Shown: piece by piece, positions 35,424 through 45,029 of the stretch
Layout: each line of letters opens with the position of its first letter
Numbering within the stretch: position 1 is the stretch's first letter
Notes under the pieces: generated by a model
Databases searched by the model: none
What the model was told of the DNA's origin: nothing
The model's input: the letters and a program-made list of their open reading frames with translations, nothing else
Program-made: the position numbers and the translations under genes
Assembly (NCBI GenBank): GCA_964348085.1
Contig: CAYGBI010000002.1
Span: 42,571-106,570, forward strand
Reading direction: 5' to 3'
Length of the DNA: 64,000 bases
From: VXYL01 sp964348085
Lineage (GTDB): Bacteria; Pseudomonadota; Gammaproteobacteria; Pseudomonadales; Azotimanducaceae

Positions 35424-36076
35424 ACGGCATAATGCTTGTCCAGACCTCCAACCGAAACCGTGGCGAACGACGGCGGCCCAGCCAGCAAGCTTATCCAGCG
35501 ATGATCGCATCTTCGACAGCCGATTCGTGTCCGCCGGCCGGCAACACCCGCGTCTTCTTGGTGGGCATGATGGCGACCGGCAAGACGACCATTGGCCGTC
35601 AGTTGGCCGCGATACTGAATTACACCTTTCAAGATACCGATCAGTTGGTCGAGCAGCGTGCCGGCGCCGAGATCGATTGGATCTTCGATATGGAAGGCGA
35701 AGAGGGATTTCGTGATCGCGAGCAGGCTGTGATCGACCAAGCCACGAGGCAAGACAACGTCGTGCTCGCCACCGGCGGCGGCGCCGTGTTGCGCGAGGCG
35801 AATCGCAAGGCGTTGCGCGAGAGGGGCGTCGTCGTCTACCTGAAAGCGTCGCCGGGGGTCGTCGTCGAACGCACCCGGCGAGATCGACGCCGGCCGCTCC
35901 TGCGTGTACAAGACGTGCGTGCGCGAGTAGAGGAGCTGACGCGGGAGCGCGACCCGCTGTATGCGGCTGTCGCCCATGTGCAAGTGCGTACCGATCACCG
36001 GCCGGTGAAGCAGATCGCCGCCGATGTCGCGGATTTGCTACGCAACTGCAACGCCCTAGGCGCGAACGCGCGATGA
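35420..36076 (+). CDS. aroK: Shikimate kinase
   Basis: A 218-residue kinase phosphorylating shikimate in aromatic amino-acid synthesis. The P-loop is GMMATGKTTIGRQL, then QDTDQLVEQRAGAEIDWIF (shikimate-binding Asp), GEEGFRDREQAV and LATGGGAVLREANR. About 40 residues precede the usual start. ATG 35420 overlaps the pilQ stop by 4 bp and so is favoured for coupling; ATG 35501 would give a more usual length. The pilMNOPQ-aroK-aroB order is classic for Gammaproteobacteria. It overlaps aroB by 4 bp. Confidence 0.94.
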   Translation: MNGIMLVQTSNRNRGERRRPSQQAYPAMIASSTADSCPPAGNTRVFLVGMMATGKTTIGRQLAAILNYTFQDTDQLVEQRAGAEIDWIFDMEGEEGFRDREQAVIDQATRQDNVVLATGGGAVLREANRKALRERGVVVYLKASPGVVVERTRRDRRRPLLRVQDVRARVEELTRERDPLYAAVAHVQVRTDHRPVKQIAADVADLLRNCNALGANAR

Positions 36077-37173
36077 GACCTGCGCTCGCCAAGTCGCACG
36101 TGAACGTGGCGTTGCCCGGGGGACGTGAATACCCGATTCTGCTCGGCGCCGGCCTACTCGGCGAGCCCGGGCTGCTTGCCCCCTATGTCGGCTCGCAAGC
36201 GCTCATCGTCACCAACGCCCAAGTGGCGGACTTGTACTTGGCGAAGTTGCGAAGCTGTCTGCACGCCGGCACCGACGGCGCGCAGGTGGACACTATCCAA
36301 ATCGGCGACGGGGAACGCCACAAAACGCTCGCTACTTTCGCCACCATCATCAACGAGCTGGTGGCCAAGCGTCACAACCGCACGACGACGGTGGTCGCCT
36401 TGGGCGGGGGCGTAGTGGGGGATGTCGCCGGATTCGCCGCCGCCACCTATCAACGTGGCGTCGCCTTGCTGCAGATACCAACGACGCTCTTGGCTTTGGT
36501 GGACTCCTCGGTGGGCGGCAAGACCGCCGTCAATCACGCCGCCGGCAAAAACCTCGTCGGCGCTTTCCATCAGCCGCGCGCTGTCGTGGCGGATGTGGAC
36601 GTGCTCGGCACGCTGCCGAGGCGCGAGTTCTGCGCCGGCTTGGCGGAGGTGATCAAATACGGCGTCATCTCCGATGCGGGCCTGTTTTCTTGGCTGGAGG
36701 AACACTTAGACGATTTGCTTGCCTTGGATGCCGCCGCTCTGCTGCATGTCGTGCGACGTTCGTGCGAGATCAAGGCCAAGGTGGTCGCCGCCGACGAGCG
36801 CGAACAGGGCCACCGCGCCATCCTCAACTTCGGCCACACCTTCGGTCACGCCATCGAAGCGCTCACCGGCTACCGGCGCTACCTGCATGGCGAAGCGGTC
36901 GCCATCGGCATGGTCATGGCCATGCGTCTCTCCGCTCAGCTCGGTCGCGCCAGCGAGCAGGAAGCGCAACGGGTGCGAGCGCTGATCGACCGGGTCGGCC
37001 TACCGACCGCCGCGCCCGAAGTCGGCGCGGAAGAGACGCTTGAGGCGATGGGCATGGACAAGAAGGTCGTCGACGGCCGTATTCGCCTAGTGGTCTGCGA
37101 CCACATCGGCCAAGTTTCCGTGACTTCGGAAGCGCCGCACGGGGAGATACTGGCAGCTATACTCGGTGCTTAG
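36073..37173 (+). CDS. aroB: 3-dehydroquinate synthase
   Basis: A 366-residue NAD- and metal-dependent enzyme, second step of the shikimate pathway. Signatures: LGGGVVGDVAGFAAATYQRG, TTLLALVDSSVGGKTAVNH, LAEVIKYG and LNFGHTFGHAIE with the zinc-binding His residues. It is last in the pil-aro operon. Confidence 0.96.
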   Translation: MRPALAKSHVNVALPGGREYPILLGAGLLGEPGLLAPYVGSQALIVTNAQVADLYLAKLRSCLHAGTDGAQVDTIQIGDGERHKTLATFATIINELVAKRHNRTTTVVALGGGVVGDVAGFAAATYQRGVALLQIPTTLLALVDSSVGGKTAVNHAAGKNLVGAFHQPRAVVADVDVLGTLPRREFCAGLAEVIKYGVISDAGLFSWLEEHLDDLLALDAAALLHVVRRSCEIKAKVVAADEREQGHRAILNFGHTFGHAIEALTGYRRYLHGEAVAIGMVMAMRLSAQLGRASEQEAQRVRALIDRVGLPTAAPEVGAEETLEAMGMDKKVVDGRIRLVVCDHIGQVSVTSEAPHGEILAAILGA

Positions 37174-37194
37174 CTGCTGCATACGGTGTGCCGA

Positions 37195-39141
37195 ATGGGT
37201 CGCTTCTTCGTCACGACGTTCGTTCTCGCTTGTGCATCTTCACCGGTTTGGGCCGCAGCCGCGACGGAGATCGAGGTCGACCAACCGGCTACCGAAGCCG
37301 TGCCGTGGACCGAGTTGACTGCCAACGACGCCGAGGGGGACTTCCACTTCGTCGTCGTCGGCGACCGTACGGGCGGCGCTCGTCCCGGGGTATTCGCGTC
37401 GGCGATACCGAAAGTCGATTTGTTGGAACCGGCGTTCGTGCTGAGCGTGGGCGATTTGATCGAGGGCTACACGACGGACCAAGCGCAACTTGACCGGGAA
37501 TGGGACGAGTTCGAGGGTTTCATCTCCGGCTTGGCGCCGCCGTTCTTCTACGTCGCCGGCAATCACGACATGAGCAACGCCGTGATGGCGGAAACGTGGG
37601 CAGCCAGGTTCGGCCCCTCCTACTACCGCTTTGTGTACAAGGATGTGCTGTTCCTAGTGCTGAACTCGGAGCTGTTTGGCATGGTGACCAAGCCGGCCAC
37701 TCCGGTTCCCGGCCCTTGGTCGCAGGCCGAGCAACTCGCCTTCATCGAGAGGACGCTCGCCGAGGTGCCCAACCCACGTTGGACCTTCGTGATTACTCAT
37801 CAGCCACTGTGGGACTACGCCGACGGGAGGCGCAACGACTGGCCCAAGGTCGAGGCCATGCTGGGGAAGCGCGACTACACCGTGTTCGCCGGCCACTTTC
37901 ACCGCTACGTCAAGCATGTGCGCCAAGACCGAAAGTACATCACCTTGGCGACCACCGGTGGCGGCAGTGGGCTGCGCGGGGGCATCTTCGGCGAGTTCGA
38001 TCATGTGCTCTGGGTGACCATGACCGAGACTGGCCCGCGTTTGGCCAACCTGATGCTTGACGGGATACATGACGAGAACATCGTGACCGCCGGTTCCCGC
38101 GCCGCGGTCCGCGTCTTGGCGAGCGCCGTTCGCTCGCTGCCGGAGTTTGCCACGACGCCCGTCGGCGTAGCCGGATCCGAGTTGGTGCCTGGAGCGCCGA
38201 CGAGTGCGATGTTCGCTGTCGCCAATACCGGCGAGCAGGATTTGCAGGTGTCGTACAACGTAGACCCGGGTCCGGATTTCGCGTTGCGCGGTGAGCCGGA
38301 GCCGATCACCGTGCCACAAGGCGGTGTCGAGCGGGTGCGCATCGAATTGGCGGCCAAGGCGCCGGTCGCCTTGCACGCCATTACCCCCGGGCGCGTCGCG
38401 TGGCGACTGACTACGAACAGCGCGGACGGGCCGGTGAGTCTCGACGCCATCTCCGGTTTGCTGCCGGTCAGCCTGCTGCCGCTCGACGCCGGCCCGGTGC
38501 CGACAATCGACGGCGACTTGGGCGAATGGCCGGCCGAGTTCAAGTATCAAGCGTTGCGTCAGGGCGATGTGGCGTCCGCACCGACGACCACCACCGACAT
38601 CTCGTTCGCATTCGACCTGCGCGAAGCGGGCGGCGACCTCTACTTCGCGGCCCGCGTCACCGACGACAGCATTGTCGCTTCCCCCGAACGGGGGCCAAGG
38701 GTGCAAGACGCCCTCGTGGTCACCGTCGACTCCCGTCCGGAGCCGGAGCGTTCGGCAAACGTCCCGCTCTTCCAAGCCGCCCGCGCCGGTCATCTGACGC
38801 GGATGGCGGTGGGCTACCTGACGCTGGCGCAAGCCGCCGAGGATAGCGAGTTGGGGTTCCTAGCCGAATCGAAGGACGCGATCGAATGGCGGACGGCTCG
38901 CACCGACGATGGTTACACCGCGGAAGCGCGGGTGTCCGGCGCGTTCTTGACCGCCCAAGCGGGGGAGCGTTGGCAAGTCGTGCGCATTGGCGTCGCTGCG
39001 GTGGATTGGGACCAAGGCGAGGTCCGCAATCGCATTCCGTGGCATGTCAGAGGATCGAGCGGCACGGCGCTGCATTGGCAACCGGACCGGTTCGGCGGCG
39101 CGCCGGTCGCGGGTTCCGGCACCTTCACCCGGGTGCCGTAA
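37195..39141 (+). CDS. Secreted calcineurin-like metallophosphoesterase with C-terminal beta domains
   Basis: A 648-residue exported protein (signal peptide GRFFVTTFVLACASSPVWA). The phosphoesterase core spans about residues 40-290: VVVGDRTGG, LSVGDLIEGY, YVAGNHDM, VITHQPLWDY and FAGHFHRYVKH give the full metal-binding set. Residues ~300-420 look like an Ig-type beta domain. The C-terminal ~200 residues (PTIDGDLGEWPAEFKYQ, DLYFAARVTDDSI) match the DOMON/CBM9-like fold that often binds carbohydrate. GTG 37186 is an alternative start. Substrate unknown. Follows aroB by 21 bp and may be co-transcribed. Confidence 0.88.
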   Translation: MGRFFVTTFVLACASSPVWAAAATEIEVDQPATEAVPWTELTANDAEGDFHFVVVGDRTGGARPGVFASAIPKVDLLEPAFVLSVGDLIEGYTTDQAQLDREWDEFEGFISGLAPPFFYVAGNHDMSNAVMAETWAARFGPSYYRFVYKDVLFLVLNSELFGMVTKPATPVPGPWSQAEQLAFIERTLAEVPNPRWTFVITHQPLWDYADGRRNDWPKVEAMLGKRDYTVFAGHFHRYVKHVRQDRKYITLATTGGGSGLRGGIFGEFDHVLWVTMTETGPRLANLMLDGIHDENIVTAGSRAAVRVLASAVRSLPEFATTPVGVAGSELVPGAPTSAMFAVANTGEQDLQVSYNVDPGPDFALRGEPEPITVPQGGVERVRIELAAKAPVALHAITPGRVAWRLTTNSADGPVSLDAISGLLPVSLLPLDAGPVPTIDGDLGEWPAEFKYQALRQGDVASAPTTTTDISFAFDLREAGGDLYFAARVTDDSIVASPERGPRVQDALVVTVDSRPEPERSANVPLFQAARAGHLTRMAVGYLTLAQAAEDSELGFLAESKDAIEWRTARTDDGYTAEARVSGAFLTAQAGERWQVVRIGVAAVDWDQGEVRNRIPWHVRGSSGTALHWQPDRFGGAPVAGSGTFTRVP

Positions 39142-39147
39142 GCGTGT

Positions 39148-40149
39148 TCAACGCCGGCGCTCCCTAGCGGCGTTCAGCGTCTCCTCGATCACTTCGCCGA
39201 GTTGCGGCGCGGCGCTTTGAAACTGCCGGGCCAACGCAAGCTGCGAGCGTGCCCTCAGCAAGTTGTCGCCTCGCTGCGAGACCTTGAAATACACGTCCCC
39301 CTCCAAGTGGTCGGTGAGAAAGCGCACCGCCAGCATAAAGCTCATGTAGGCGGGTGCCGTGGCATAGGGGGTGACCTCGTCCACGCCGTCAAAGGCGGTG
39401 AAGAATCCTCGACATAGGCGCTCGAACCGGGGCAGCGACAACGCCATCGCGGGGTTGGCTTCTTCGGCGCCGACGAAAGCGGTGCGTGCCAAGTCGCCGA
39501 AGTCCCAAGCAGGGTGGCCGAACATTAGCGTGTCCAAGTCGATCACAGCCACGACTGCGTTCCTATCAGGATGGAAGAGCACGTTGTTGACTTTGCAGTC
39601 ACCGTGGATGACCTGCTCCTTCTCGCCGGGTCGAAATCGATGCCGTAGTGCATCTACCTCTCTCCGCTCGGCGTCGGCGGCGCGAGTCGACGCGGCGTCG
39701 TCGAACCGGTCGAGGTAGTGGCTTAGATCATGGAAACCGTTGATGACGGGTTCCAATCGTTGCGCGAAATCGGCGAATGTGGCCAAGAAGCCACCGAATG
39801 CTTCGGCGGCGGTTTCGAGCAGCGCATCCGGCAGTGTCTGCAAGCTGCGCGACGGCACGCGGGGGAAGAGCCGCCAATAGTCCCCTTCCCGATCTACGGC
39901 GAAGGTCGCGCCGTCGGCTGCGCGGATCGGGGCGATCAGCCGCTCGCCCCCTTCGTGCGCCAGCGCCTTGCCGAGATTGCGCATGACCGCTTCCGGATCG
40001 CGGAATACAAATCGGTTGAGGCGTTGCAGGATGAAGCGTTCGCCCACCGCGTATGTGTCGTTGATGTGGCCGGCGGCAACCGGCTGGATGGGTGCGGCTT
40101 GGATCGGCCACGCGACAAGCGCGGCTTTAGCGGCGCTTGGCGACGGCAT
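39148..40149 (-). CDS. Aminoglycoside-phosphotransferase-fold sugar kinase, N-acetylhexosamine kinase-like
   Basis: A 333-residue kinase of the APH superfamily. The N-lobe has VAAGHINDTYAVGERFILQ; the catalytic loop is VIHGDCKVNNVLF and the metal site AVIDLDTLMFGHPAWDFGD. The N-terminal pattern resembles NahK-type N-acetylhexosamine 1-kinases. Its start lies 23 bp inside the end of the GH20 hexosaminidase gene, so both are translated together. The likely job is phosphorylating GlcNAc or GalNAc released by that enzyme. This is inference from context. Confidence 0.8.
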   Translation of the reverse strand: MPSPSAAKAALVAWPIQAAPIQPVAAGHINDTYAVGERFILQRLNRFVFRDPEAVMRNLGKALAHEGGERLIAPIRAADGATFAVDREGDYWRLFPRVPSRSLQTLPDALLETAAEAFGGFLATFADFAQRLEPVINGFHDLSHYLDRFDDAASTRAADAERREVDALRHRFRPGEKEQVIHGDCKVNNVLFHPDRNAVVAVIDLDTLMFGHPAWDFGDLARTAFVGAEEANPAMALSLPRFERLCRGFFTAFDGVDEVTPYATAPAYMSFMLAVRFLTDHLEGDVYFKVSQRGDNLLRARSQLALARQFQSAAPQLGEVIEETLNAARERRR

Positions 40150-42004
40150 AGGCGATCGGCAGCAGGTATTCGCCGAACGGCCCGGCCAAGGCAGCCACGT
40201 CGGCTTCCGGCGACTTGTCGGAGTTGGCGCTGCCCGCCACGATGTCGGCGATTGTGGCGAGCGCTTTCGCGGGTGCGGAGAGTTCGTTGGCGAGCTCGGG
40301 GTGCTTGGCGAGCGCGGTGCGCTGTTGGCGCCAGCCCGCGATCCACCGGCTCATGTCGGCGCCGGCGGTCAGGTCGGCCGCCGCATGCCGCGCCGCTAAA
40401 CTCTCCGGCGGAATGCGATCCACGATGCGGTTGAGCGGGGTGGTGACGTCGTACGGCCGCAGTTCGCTCGCAGCCGCGCCGCCCCCTTCGACGCGCCCTT
40501 TGTACACGGCTTCGCCAAGCAGCCGGCGATACCACTTGACCGGCTCGAGCATCTCGATCAGCGGCGCGAGGTCGGGATATTCGTCGACCGCGGCGCGATC
40601 TAGCGGGACGACGCCGAGTCGGGCGAGGGTGCGGCGTGAGGCCGCCATGCGCGGGTAAGGATCGTCGCCTTCCGTCCGGAAAACGCTCCAGAACCGTTCG
40701 GCGATCACCGGCATTCGGCTCCAGAGGCGGGTCGGGAGCAACTCGTCCGTGACCAATTCGGACCACAAGCAGGCCTCGCCGCCGAGTACGCGACCGGCGG
40801 TGCGGGAGGGGATTTCCGGGAAGCGGCCGAGATTCGCCATCGAACGAACGCCTTCTCGCACGTGGTGGAGCCTGGGATCCTCCAGCGCCGTGCGATCGGC
40901 GGCGCCTAGGTCGCCGGCTGGGTCGTAGGCGTAGTGAGCCGAAGCGGGATAGAAGAGATCCAAGTAGTAAGGCGCCGACACGACGCAGTCGAAACCAGCC
41001 TCGATCACGGCGTCTCGGGCGTTCGCTCCTCGCCATGCCTGAACCGTCGTGCCGCCGGGTAGGCCGGGGTGCAGACACTCGTCCCAGCCAATGGCGCGTT
41101 TGCCTAGCGCGGCGAGCTCGGCGACAACTGCCTGATGAAAGGCCACCTGCTCTTGCGCCGACAGGCCAACCGCCTCGTCGCCGCCGAAATGGACGAACTC
41201 GTCGGCGAAAACCGCCGCCACTTCGGCCAACAAGGTTCGCACCGCCGTCAGCGCCTCCGCATTGGCCGGATCCAAACACTCCCTATGCACGCCAAACCGC
41301 TTGCTCCCGGTAGCCGTCACGGTGCCATGCTTGCCCCACTCCGGATGGACGGCCAACCAACTCGCCGTGTGGCCGGGCATGTCGAGCTCGGGCACGATGC
41401 GTATTCCGCGATCCGCGGCGTACGCAACCAAGTCGCGCAGTTCCGCCGGCGAATAGGCCTCTTCGCTCGCGAGTTCGGGATAGGCGGCGGAGCGAAAGCG
41501 AAACCCCTGATCGTCCGTCAAGTGCAGGTGCAGCACGTTCAGTTTGTAGAACCACATGGCGTCGAGCGTGCGCTTCAGAGTGGCGAGGGTGATGAAGTGG
41601 CGAACGCAGTCGATCATCAGCCCCCGCCAAGGGAAACGCGGGGCGTCGCGGACTTCCGCGATGGCGAGGGACTCGGCGGCGCTGAACTGCGCCAACGTCG
41701 ATAGCGCGGCGAGTGCGCCCCACTCGGTAGCCGCCTCCACTCCTACCCCGTTTACCCCCGCCCCGTTGCCTGTCGCATCAGCGAACGACAGCCGATAGTG
41801 GTAGCGGTCCGCCAACGCCGGTACGGAGGTCGTGCGTGCCTCGATGTGAAAGCGAATGCGCAAGCCCATCGGCGGCAGCCAAGTTACGGCCCGTCGTAGG
41901 CGAGCCGAGGCGTCGCCCACGACGGTATTCGCTGCCGTTGTCGGCCGGATTGCGGCCCCGTGCCGAATCTCGGCGGGGCGAGGCATCAACGGCAGTTCGT
42001 TCAT
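40127..42004 (-). CDS. Beta-N-acetylhexosaminidase, GH20 family
   Basis: A 625-residue glycosidase. The N-terminal GH20b domain ends near APRFPWRGLMIDCVRHFI, which opens the catalytic barrel. Next are LHLHLTDDQGFRF, IVPELDMPGH and the catalytic pair in FGGDEAV (Asp-Glu; His of the usual HxGGDE replaced by Phe), then IGWDECLHPGL. There is no signal peptide, so it probably cleaves imported oligosaccharides in the cytoplasm. It is directly followed by an N-acetylhexosamine-kinase-like gene. C-terminal ~100 residues are helical and not recognised. Confidence 0.92.
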   Translation of the reverse strand: MNELPLMPRPAEIRHGAAIRPTTAANTVVGDASARLRRAVTWLPPMGLRIRFHIEARTTSVPALADRYHYRLSFADATGNGAGVNGVGVEAATEWGALAALSTLAQFSAAESLAIAEVRDAPRFPWRGLMIDCVRHFITLATLKRTLDAMWFYKLNVLHLHLTDDQGFRFRSAAYPELASEEAYSPAELRDLVAYAADRGIRIVPELDMPGHTASWLAVHPEWGKHGTVTATGSKRFGVHRECLDPANAEALTAVRTLLAEVAAVFADEFVHFGGDEAVGLSAQEQVAFHQAVVAELAALGKRAIGWDECLHPGLPGGTTVQAWRGANARDAVIEAGFDCVVSAPYYLDLFYPASAHYAYDPAGDLGAADRTALEDPRLHHVREGVRSMANLGRFPEIPSRTAGRVLGGEACLWSELVTDELLPTRLWSRMPVIAERFWSVFRTEGDDPYPRMAASRRTLARLGVVPLDRAAVDEYPDLAPLIEMLEPVKWYRRLLGEAVYKGRVEGGGAAASELRPYDVTTPLNRIVDRIPPESLAARHAAADLTAGADMSRWIAGWRQQRTALAKHPELANELSAPAKALATIADIVAGSANSDKSPEADVAALAGPFGEYLLPIAYAVAKRR

Positions 42005-42037
42005 GCGCTTATCTGGCGCCGCCGGTGGGTGTGATTT

Positions 42038-42547
42038 CTATGGGTTGTACATGTCGGCGATCTCCGCCGCCGCCTCGTCGTCTAGCTGTCGCCGCCAGTG
42101 GATGATCTCTATAGCGGCGGCGGCAGCTTCGATGCCCTTGTTGAACGCGTCGTCCGCCGCGCGCGCCGCCGCCTGCGCGAGTTCCGTCACCGGCAGGACT
42201 TCGTTGATGATCGGCACCCGGGCGGCGCGAGACACCTCGCCCAAGCCACGCACGCACTCGTCCACGATCATCTCGAAGTGATAGGTGTCGCCCTTCAAAA
42301 CGACGCCGAGGCAGATGAGCGCATCGAGAGACTGCTCTTTCGCCAACTCGTTGGCCGCGTACGGAAACTCGAACGAACCCGGCAACAGGTGCGTGTCGAT
42401 GTCGTCCACACCCTTCGCCGCCAATACCTCGACGCACTTCCCATGCAGCGCCGAGACGATGTCGGGATACCACTTGGAGCACAGAATGGCGACGTGCGCA
42501 CCGTCTTCGATCACGGGTAGGGCGTCAATGTCGATGGCTTGCTGCAT
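42038..42547 (-). CDS. ribH: 6,7-dimethyl-8-ribityllumazine synthase
   Basis: A 169-residue enzyme for the penultimate step of riboflavin synthesis. Signatures: ILCSKWYPDIVSALHGKCVE, LLPGSFEFPYAANELA and LGVVLKGDTYHFEMI with the conserved His. The typical IRGxT loop reads LKGDT here. It stands apart from ribD, ribE and ribBA, whose genes are not in the window. It is followed by the GH20 gene, 33 bp away on the same strand. Confidence 0.93.
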   Translation of the reverse strand: MQQAIDIDALPVIEDGAHVAILCSKWYPDIVSALHGKCVEVLAAKGVDDIDTHLLPGSFEFPYAANELAKEQSLDALICLGVVLKGDTYHFEMIVDECVRGLGEVSRAARVPIINEVLPVTELAQAAARAADDAFNKGIEAAAAAIEIIHWRRQLDDEAAAEIADMYNP

Positions 42548-42556
42548 GGGCGAAGT

Positions 42557-42931
42557 CTACTCGGGACTGAGGCAGAGGCGAAGTAGCTCGGCGTCCGCGC
42601 GGACCCGCTCGAACCCCGCGTGGTGGAAGAATCCGTGCCTCGGCGCGTAGACGACGCGCCCGCCCCGAGACTCGACGATGCCGAGCGCGTGGCCGAGCAG
42701 CCAGCGGCCCACGCCCTTGCCGCGATGTCGCTCATATACGCCGAGCGCCTTGATCTCGAAACGGTGCGTGTCGACGCGCGCCAACCGGTAGGCACCGATC
42801 ACCACGCCGTCGAGCTTGGCGACCCGCACGTCGTCCAGCTCGGCGTCGGCCCCGACTAGGTCTTCCGGCAAATCCTCGACGAAGGGGCGGTACACCTTGA
42901 CCTTCCGCCGTTTCCTCATTGCCGCTGCCAT
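42557..42931 (-). CDS. GNAT family N-acetyltransferase
   Basis: A 124-residue acetyltransferase. The acetyl-CoA-binding motif A is visible as ALGVYERHRGKGVGRWLLGHAL (R/QxxGxG/A). C-terminal HHAGFERV is the typical late GNAT strand. Substrate unknown. It precedes ribH by 9 bp on the same strand. Confidence 0.88.
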   Translation of the reverse strand: MAAAMRKRRKVKVYRPFVEDLPEDLVGADAELDDVRVAKLDGVVIGAYRLARVDTHRFEIKALGVYERHRGKGVGRWLLGHALGIVESRGGRVVYAPRHGFFHHAGFERVRADAELLRLCLSPE

Positions 42932-42959
42932 GCGCCAGTGCTTCCGCCGCGTTTCCCGG

Positions 42960-44882
42960 CTATGCTGCCACCTCCGACGGTCCGCTCGCCAAGGCGCGTA
43001 CTCGCTCCCGCAGCTTGTCGGCGCTCGCCTCGTCCGGCCGCACCGGCTCGTCGGCGGCGACTTCGACCCGGGTCCAAAAGCGCCCGTGCCGACGTTTGAA
43101 TGCGCCCCTTCCCTCGCGGCTGAAGTAGCTGCCCCACAAGCCGTTCAGGGCTACGGGAATCACGGGCACGGGCGTTTCCTCGAGGATGCGTTCGATACCC
43201 TTGCGGAATCGGCCCAGTTCACCGTCCCGGGTCAGTGCGCCTTCCGGGAAGATGCACAACAGATCGCCGGCCAAGAGCGCTTGGCGAATGGCGACGAAGG
43301 CGGCCTCGAACACGGCGGGATCCTCCTTCTCGGCAGTGATCGGAATGGTGCGGCTGGTGCGGAAGATGAAGTTCAACACCGGCTTGTCGTATATGCCCTT
43401 GTAGATGACGAAGCGAATGGGGCGGCGCACGGCGCCGGCGAGCAGCGGCGCGTCGACATAACTCACATGGTTGCAGACGATCATCGCCGCCCCGCGATCA
43501 GGGATGTTCGCCAAGCCTCGGTGGCGCACGCGATAGATCGAGTGAGAGATCAGCCATACGAGAAAGCGCATGGTGAACTCCGGCACTTGATAGCAGATGT
43601 ACACCGCCACGCCGGCGTTGACCACCGCCAGCACCGCGAGCAGCGCGGGCACCGTGCCGTCGAGCAACAACCAGCCGATGGCGAAGCCTGCGCCGCCGAC
43701 CATGAACAGCGCATTCAGTACGTTGTTGGCCGCGATGACGCGGGCGCGCCGATCATTGGGCGTGCGAGCTTGGATGTTGGCTTGCAGTGGTACGACGAAC
43801 ATGCCGGCGAACATGCCCATCAATCCCAAGTCGAGGAGCAGCCGCGGCGTGCCCTCGCCGGCGAGAAACTGCCAAGCCGTGCGCAAACCCTCGCCTTCGA
43901 CCGCGCCGATGGCGAAATACAGATCGACGCCGAATATGCTCACGCCGGCGGCGCCGATCGGCACTAGGCCGATCTCTACCCGCCGCCCGGAAAGTTTCTC
44001 GCAAAGCAGCGAACCGGCTGCGATGGCGATGGTGAAGAAGGTCAGAATCAGCGTCACGACGGTGGGGCCGCCTGCCAAGTAGTCCGGCACCAGTACCGGG
44101 ATCTGCGCCAAGTTGACCGACCCCAACAGCCAGAACCAAGAGATCCCCAAGACGGACAGAAAAACGGCCTTGCGTTCGCGCGCCAGCCGAATCAGGCCCC
44201 ATGTCTGGGTGATGGGGTTCCAGCGCACCTCGCCCTTCTGCACGGACGGCGCCTTGGGAATACCTCGGCTGGTCAGATAGCCGGTGGTGGCGATGGCGAC
44301 CACGAAGGCGAACAACCACAGCGACACGTCGCCGAAGCCGCCGATGGTCGTGCCGGCGATCGTGCCGAGAAGGATCGCCACGAAGGTGCCGGTCTGCACG
44401 ATGGCGTTGCCGCCCACCAACTCGGTGGGGTGCAGGTGCTGCGGAAGAATGGCGTACTTCAGCGGACCGAAGAACGTGGATTGCACGCCGAGCAGGAACA
44501 GCACCAGCAGCAACGCCGGCACGTTTTGCAGGTAGAGGGCAAGGCCCGCGGACGCGGCCACGCCGATCTCGCCAAGCTTGACGAGGCGGATCAGCCGCGA
44601 TTTCTCGAACTTGTCCGCAAGGGTGCCGGCGGTGGCGGAGAAGAGGAAGAACGGCAGGATGAACAACCCCGCCGCCAAGTTCACGAACACGCCCTTGGCG
44701 TCGTCTGCGACCAGGGTGCCATAGGCGAACACCACGACCAGCGCGGCCTTGAACACGTTGTCGTTGAAGGCGCCGAGGAACTGGGTGGCGAAAAGAGGCG
44801 CCAGCCGCCGCGTGCCAAGCAGACGGAACTGCGACGTGGGGGTGGTGTTTGATCCGGCGTGCTCGCTGTTGGTGGTTGCCAT
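42960..44882 (-). CDS. MFS transporter (LplT-like) fused to PlsC-type acyltransferase
   Basis: A 640-residue two-domain protein. Residues 1-~420 form an MFS transporter with FLGAFNDNVFKAALVVVF (LplT-like lysophospholipid flippase signature) and about 12 helices. Residues ~440-640 form a 1-acyl-glycerol-3-phosphate acyltransferase domain with CNHVSYVDAPLL (NHxxxxD) and FPEGALTRDG. The likely role is import of lysophospholipids and their re-acylation at the inner membrane, as LplT plus Aas do in E. coli, though the acyl-ACP synthetase part is absent here. Confidence 0.92.
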   Translation of the reverse strand: MATTNSEHAGSNTTPTSQFRLLGTRRLAPLFATQFLGAFNDNVFKAALVVVFAYGTLVADDAKGVFVNLAAGLFILPFFLFSATAGTLADKFEKSRLIRLVKLGEIGVAASAGLALYLQNVPALLLVLFLLGVQSTFFGPLKYAILPQHLHPTELVGGNAIVQTGTFVAILLGTIAGTTIGGFGDVSLWLFAFVVAIATTGYLTSRGIPKAPSVQKGEVRWNPITQTWGLIRLARERKAVFLSVLGISWFWLLGSVNLAQIPVLVPDYLAGGPTVVTLILTFFTIAIAAGSLLCEKLSGRRVEIGLVPIGAAGVSIFGVDLYFAIGAVEGEGLRTAWQFLAGEGTPRLLLDLGLMGMFAGMFVVPLQANIQARTPNDRRARVIAANNVLNALFMVGGAGFAIGWLLLDGTVPALLAVLAVVNAGVAVYICYQVPEFTMRFLVWLISHSIYRVRHRGLANIPDRGAAMIVCNHVSYVDAPLLAGAVRRPIRFVIYKGIYDKPVLNFIFRTSRTIPITAEKEDPAVFEAAFVAIRQALLAGDLLCIFPEGALTRDGELGRFRKGIERILEETPVPVIPVALNGLWGSYFSREGRGAFKRRHGRFWTRVEVAADEPVRPDEASADKLRERVRALASGPSEVAA

Positions 44883-45029
44883 TCGGCCTCCGGGATTAAG
44901 CGCCGAGGTAGGGGAGTCTATCGCTTAGCGCTTGACGGGATTTGCCACCAGCCGGCTGCCCAACGAACTGCAAGCGCCACGAAAGCCGTCGCCCAAAGGG
45001 CGCCGCCTTTCGCCCCAGCCCAAGCCGCA

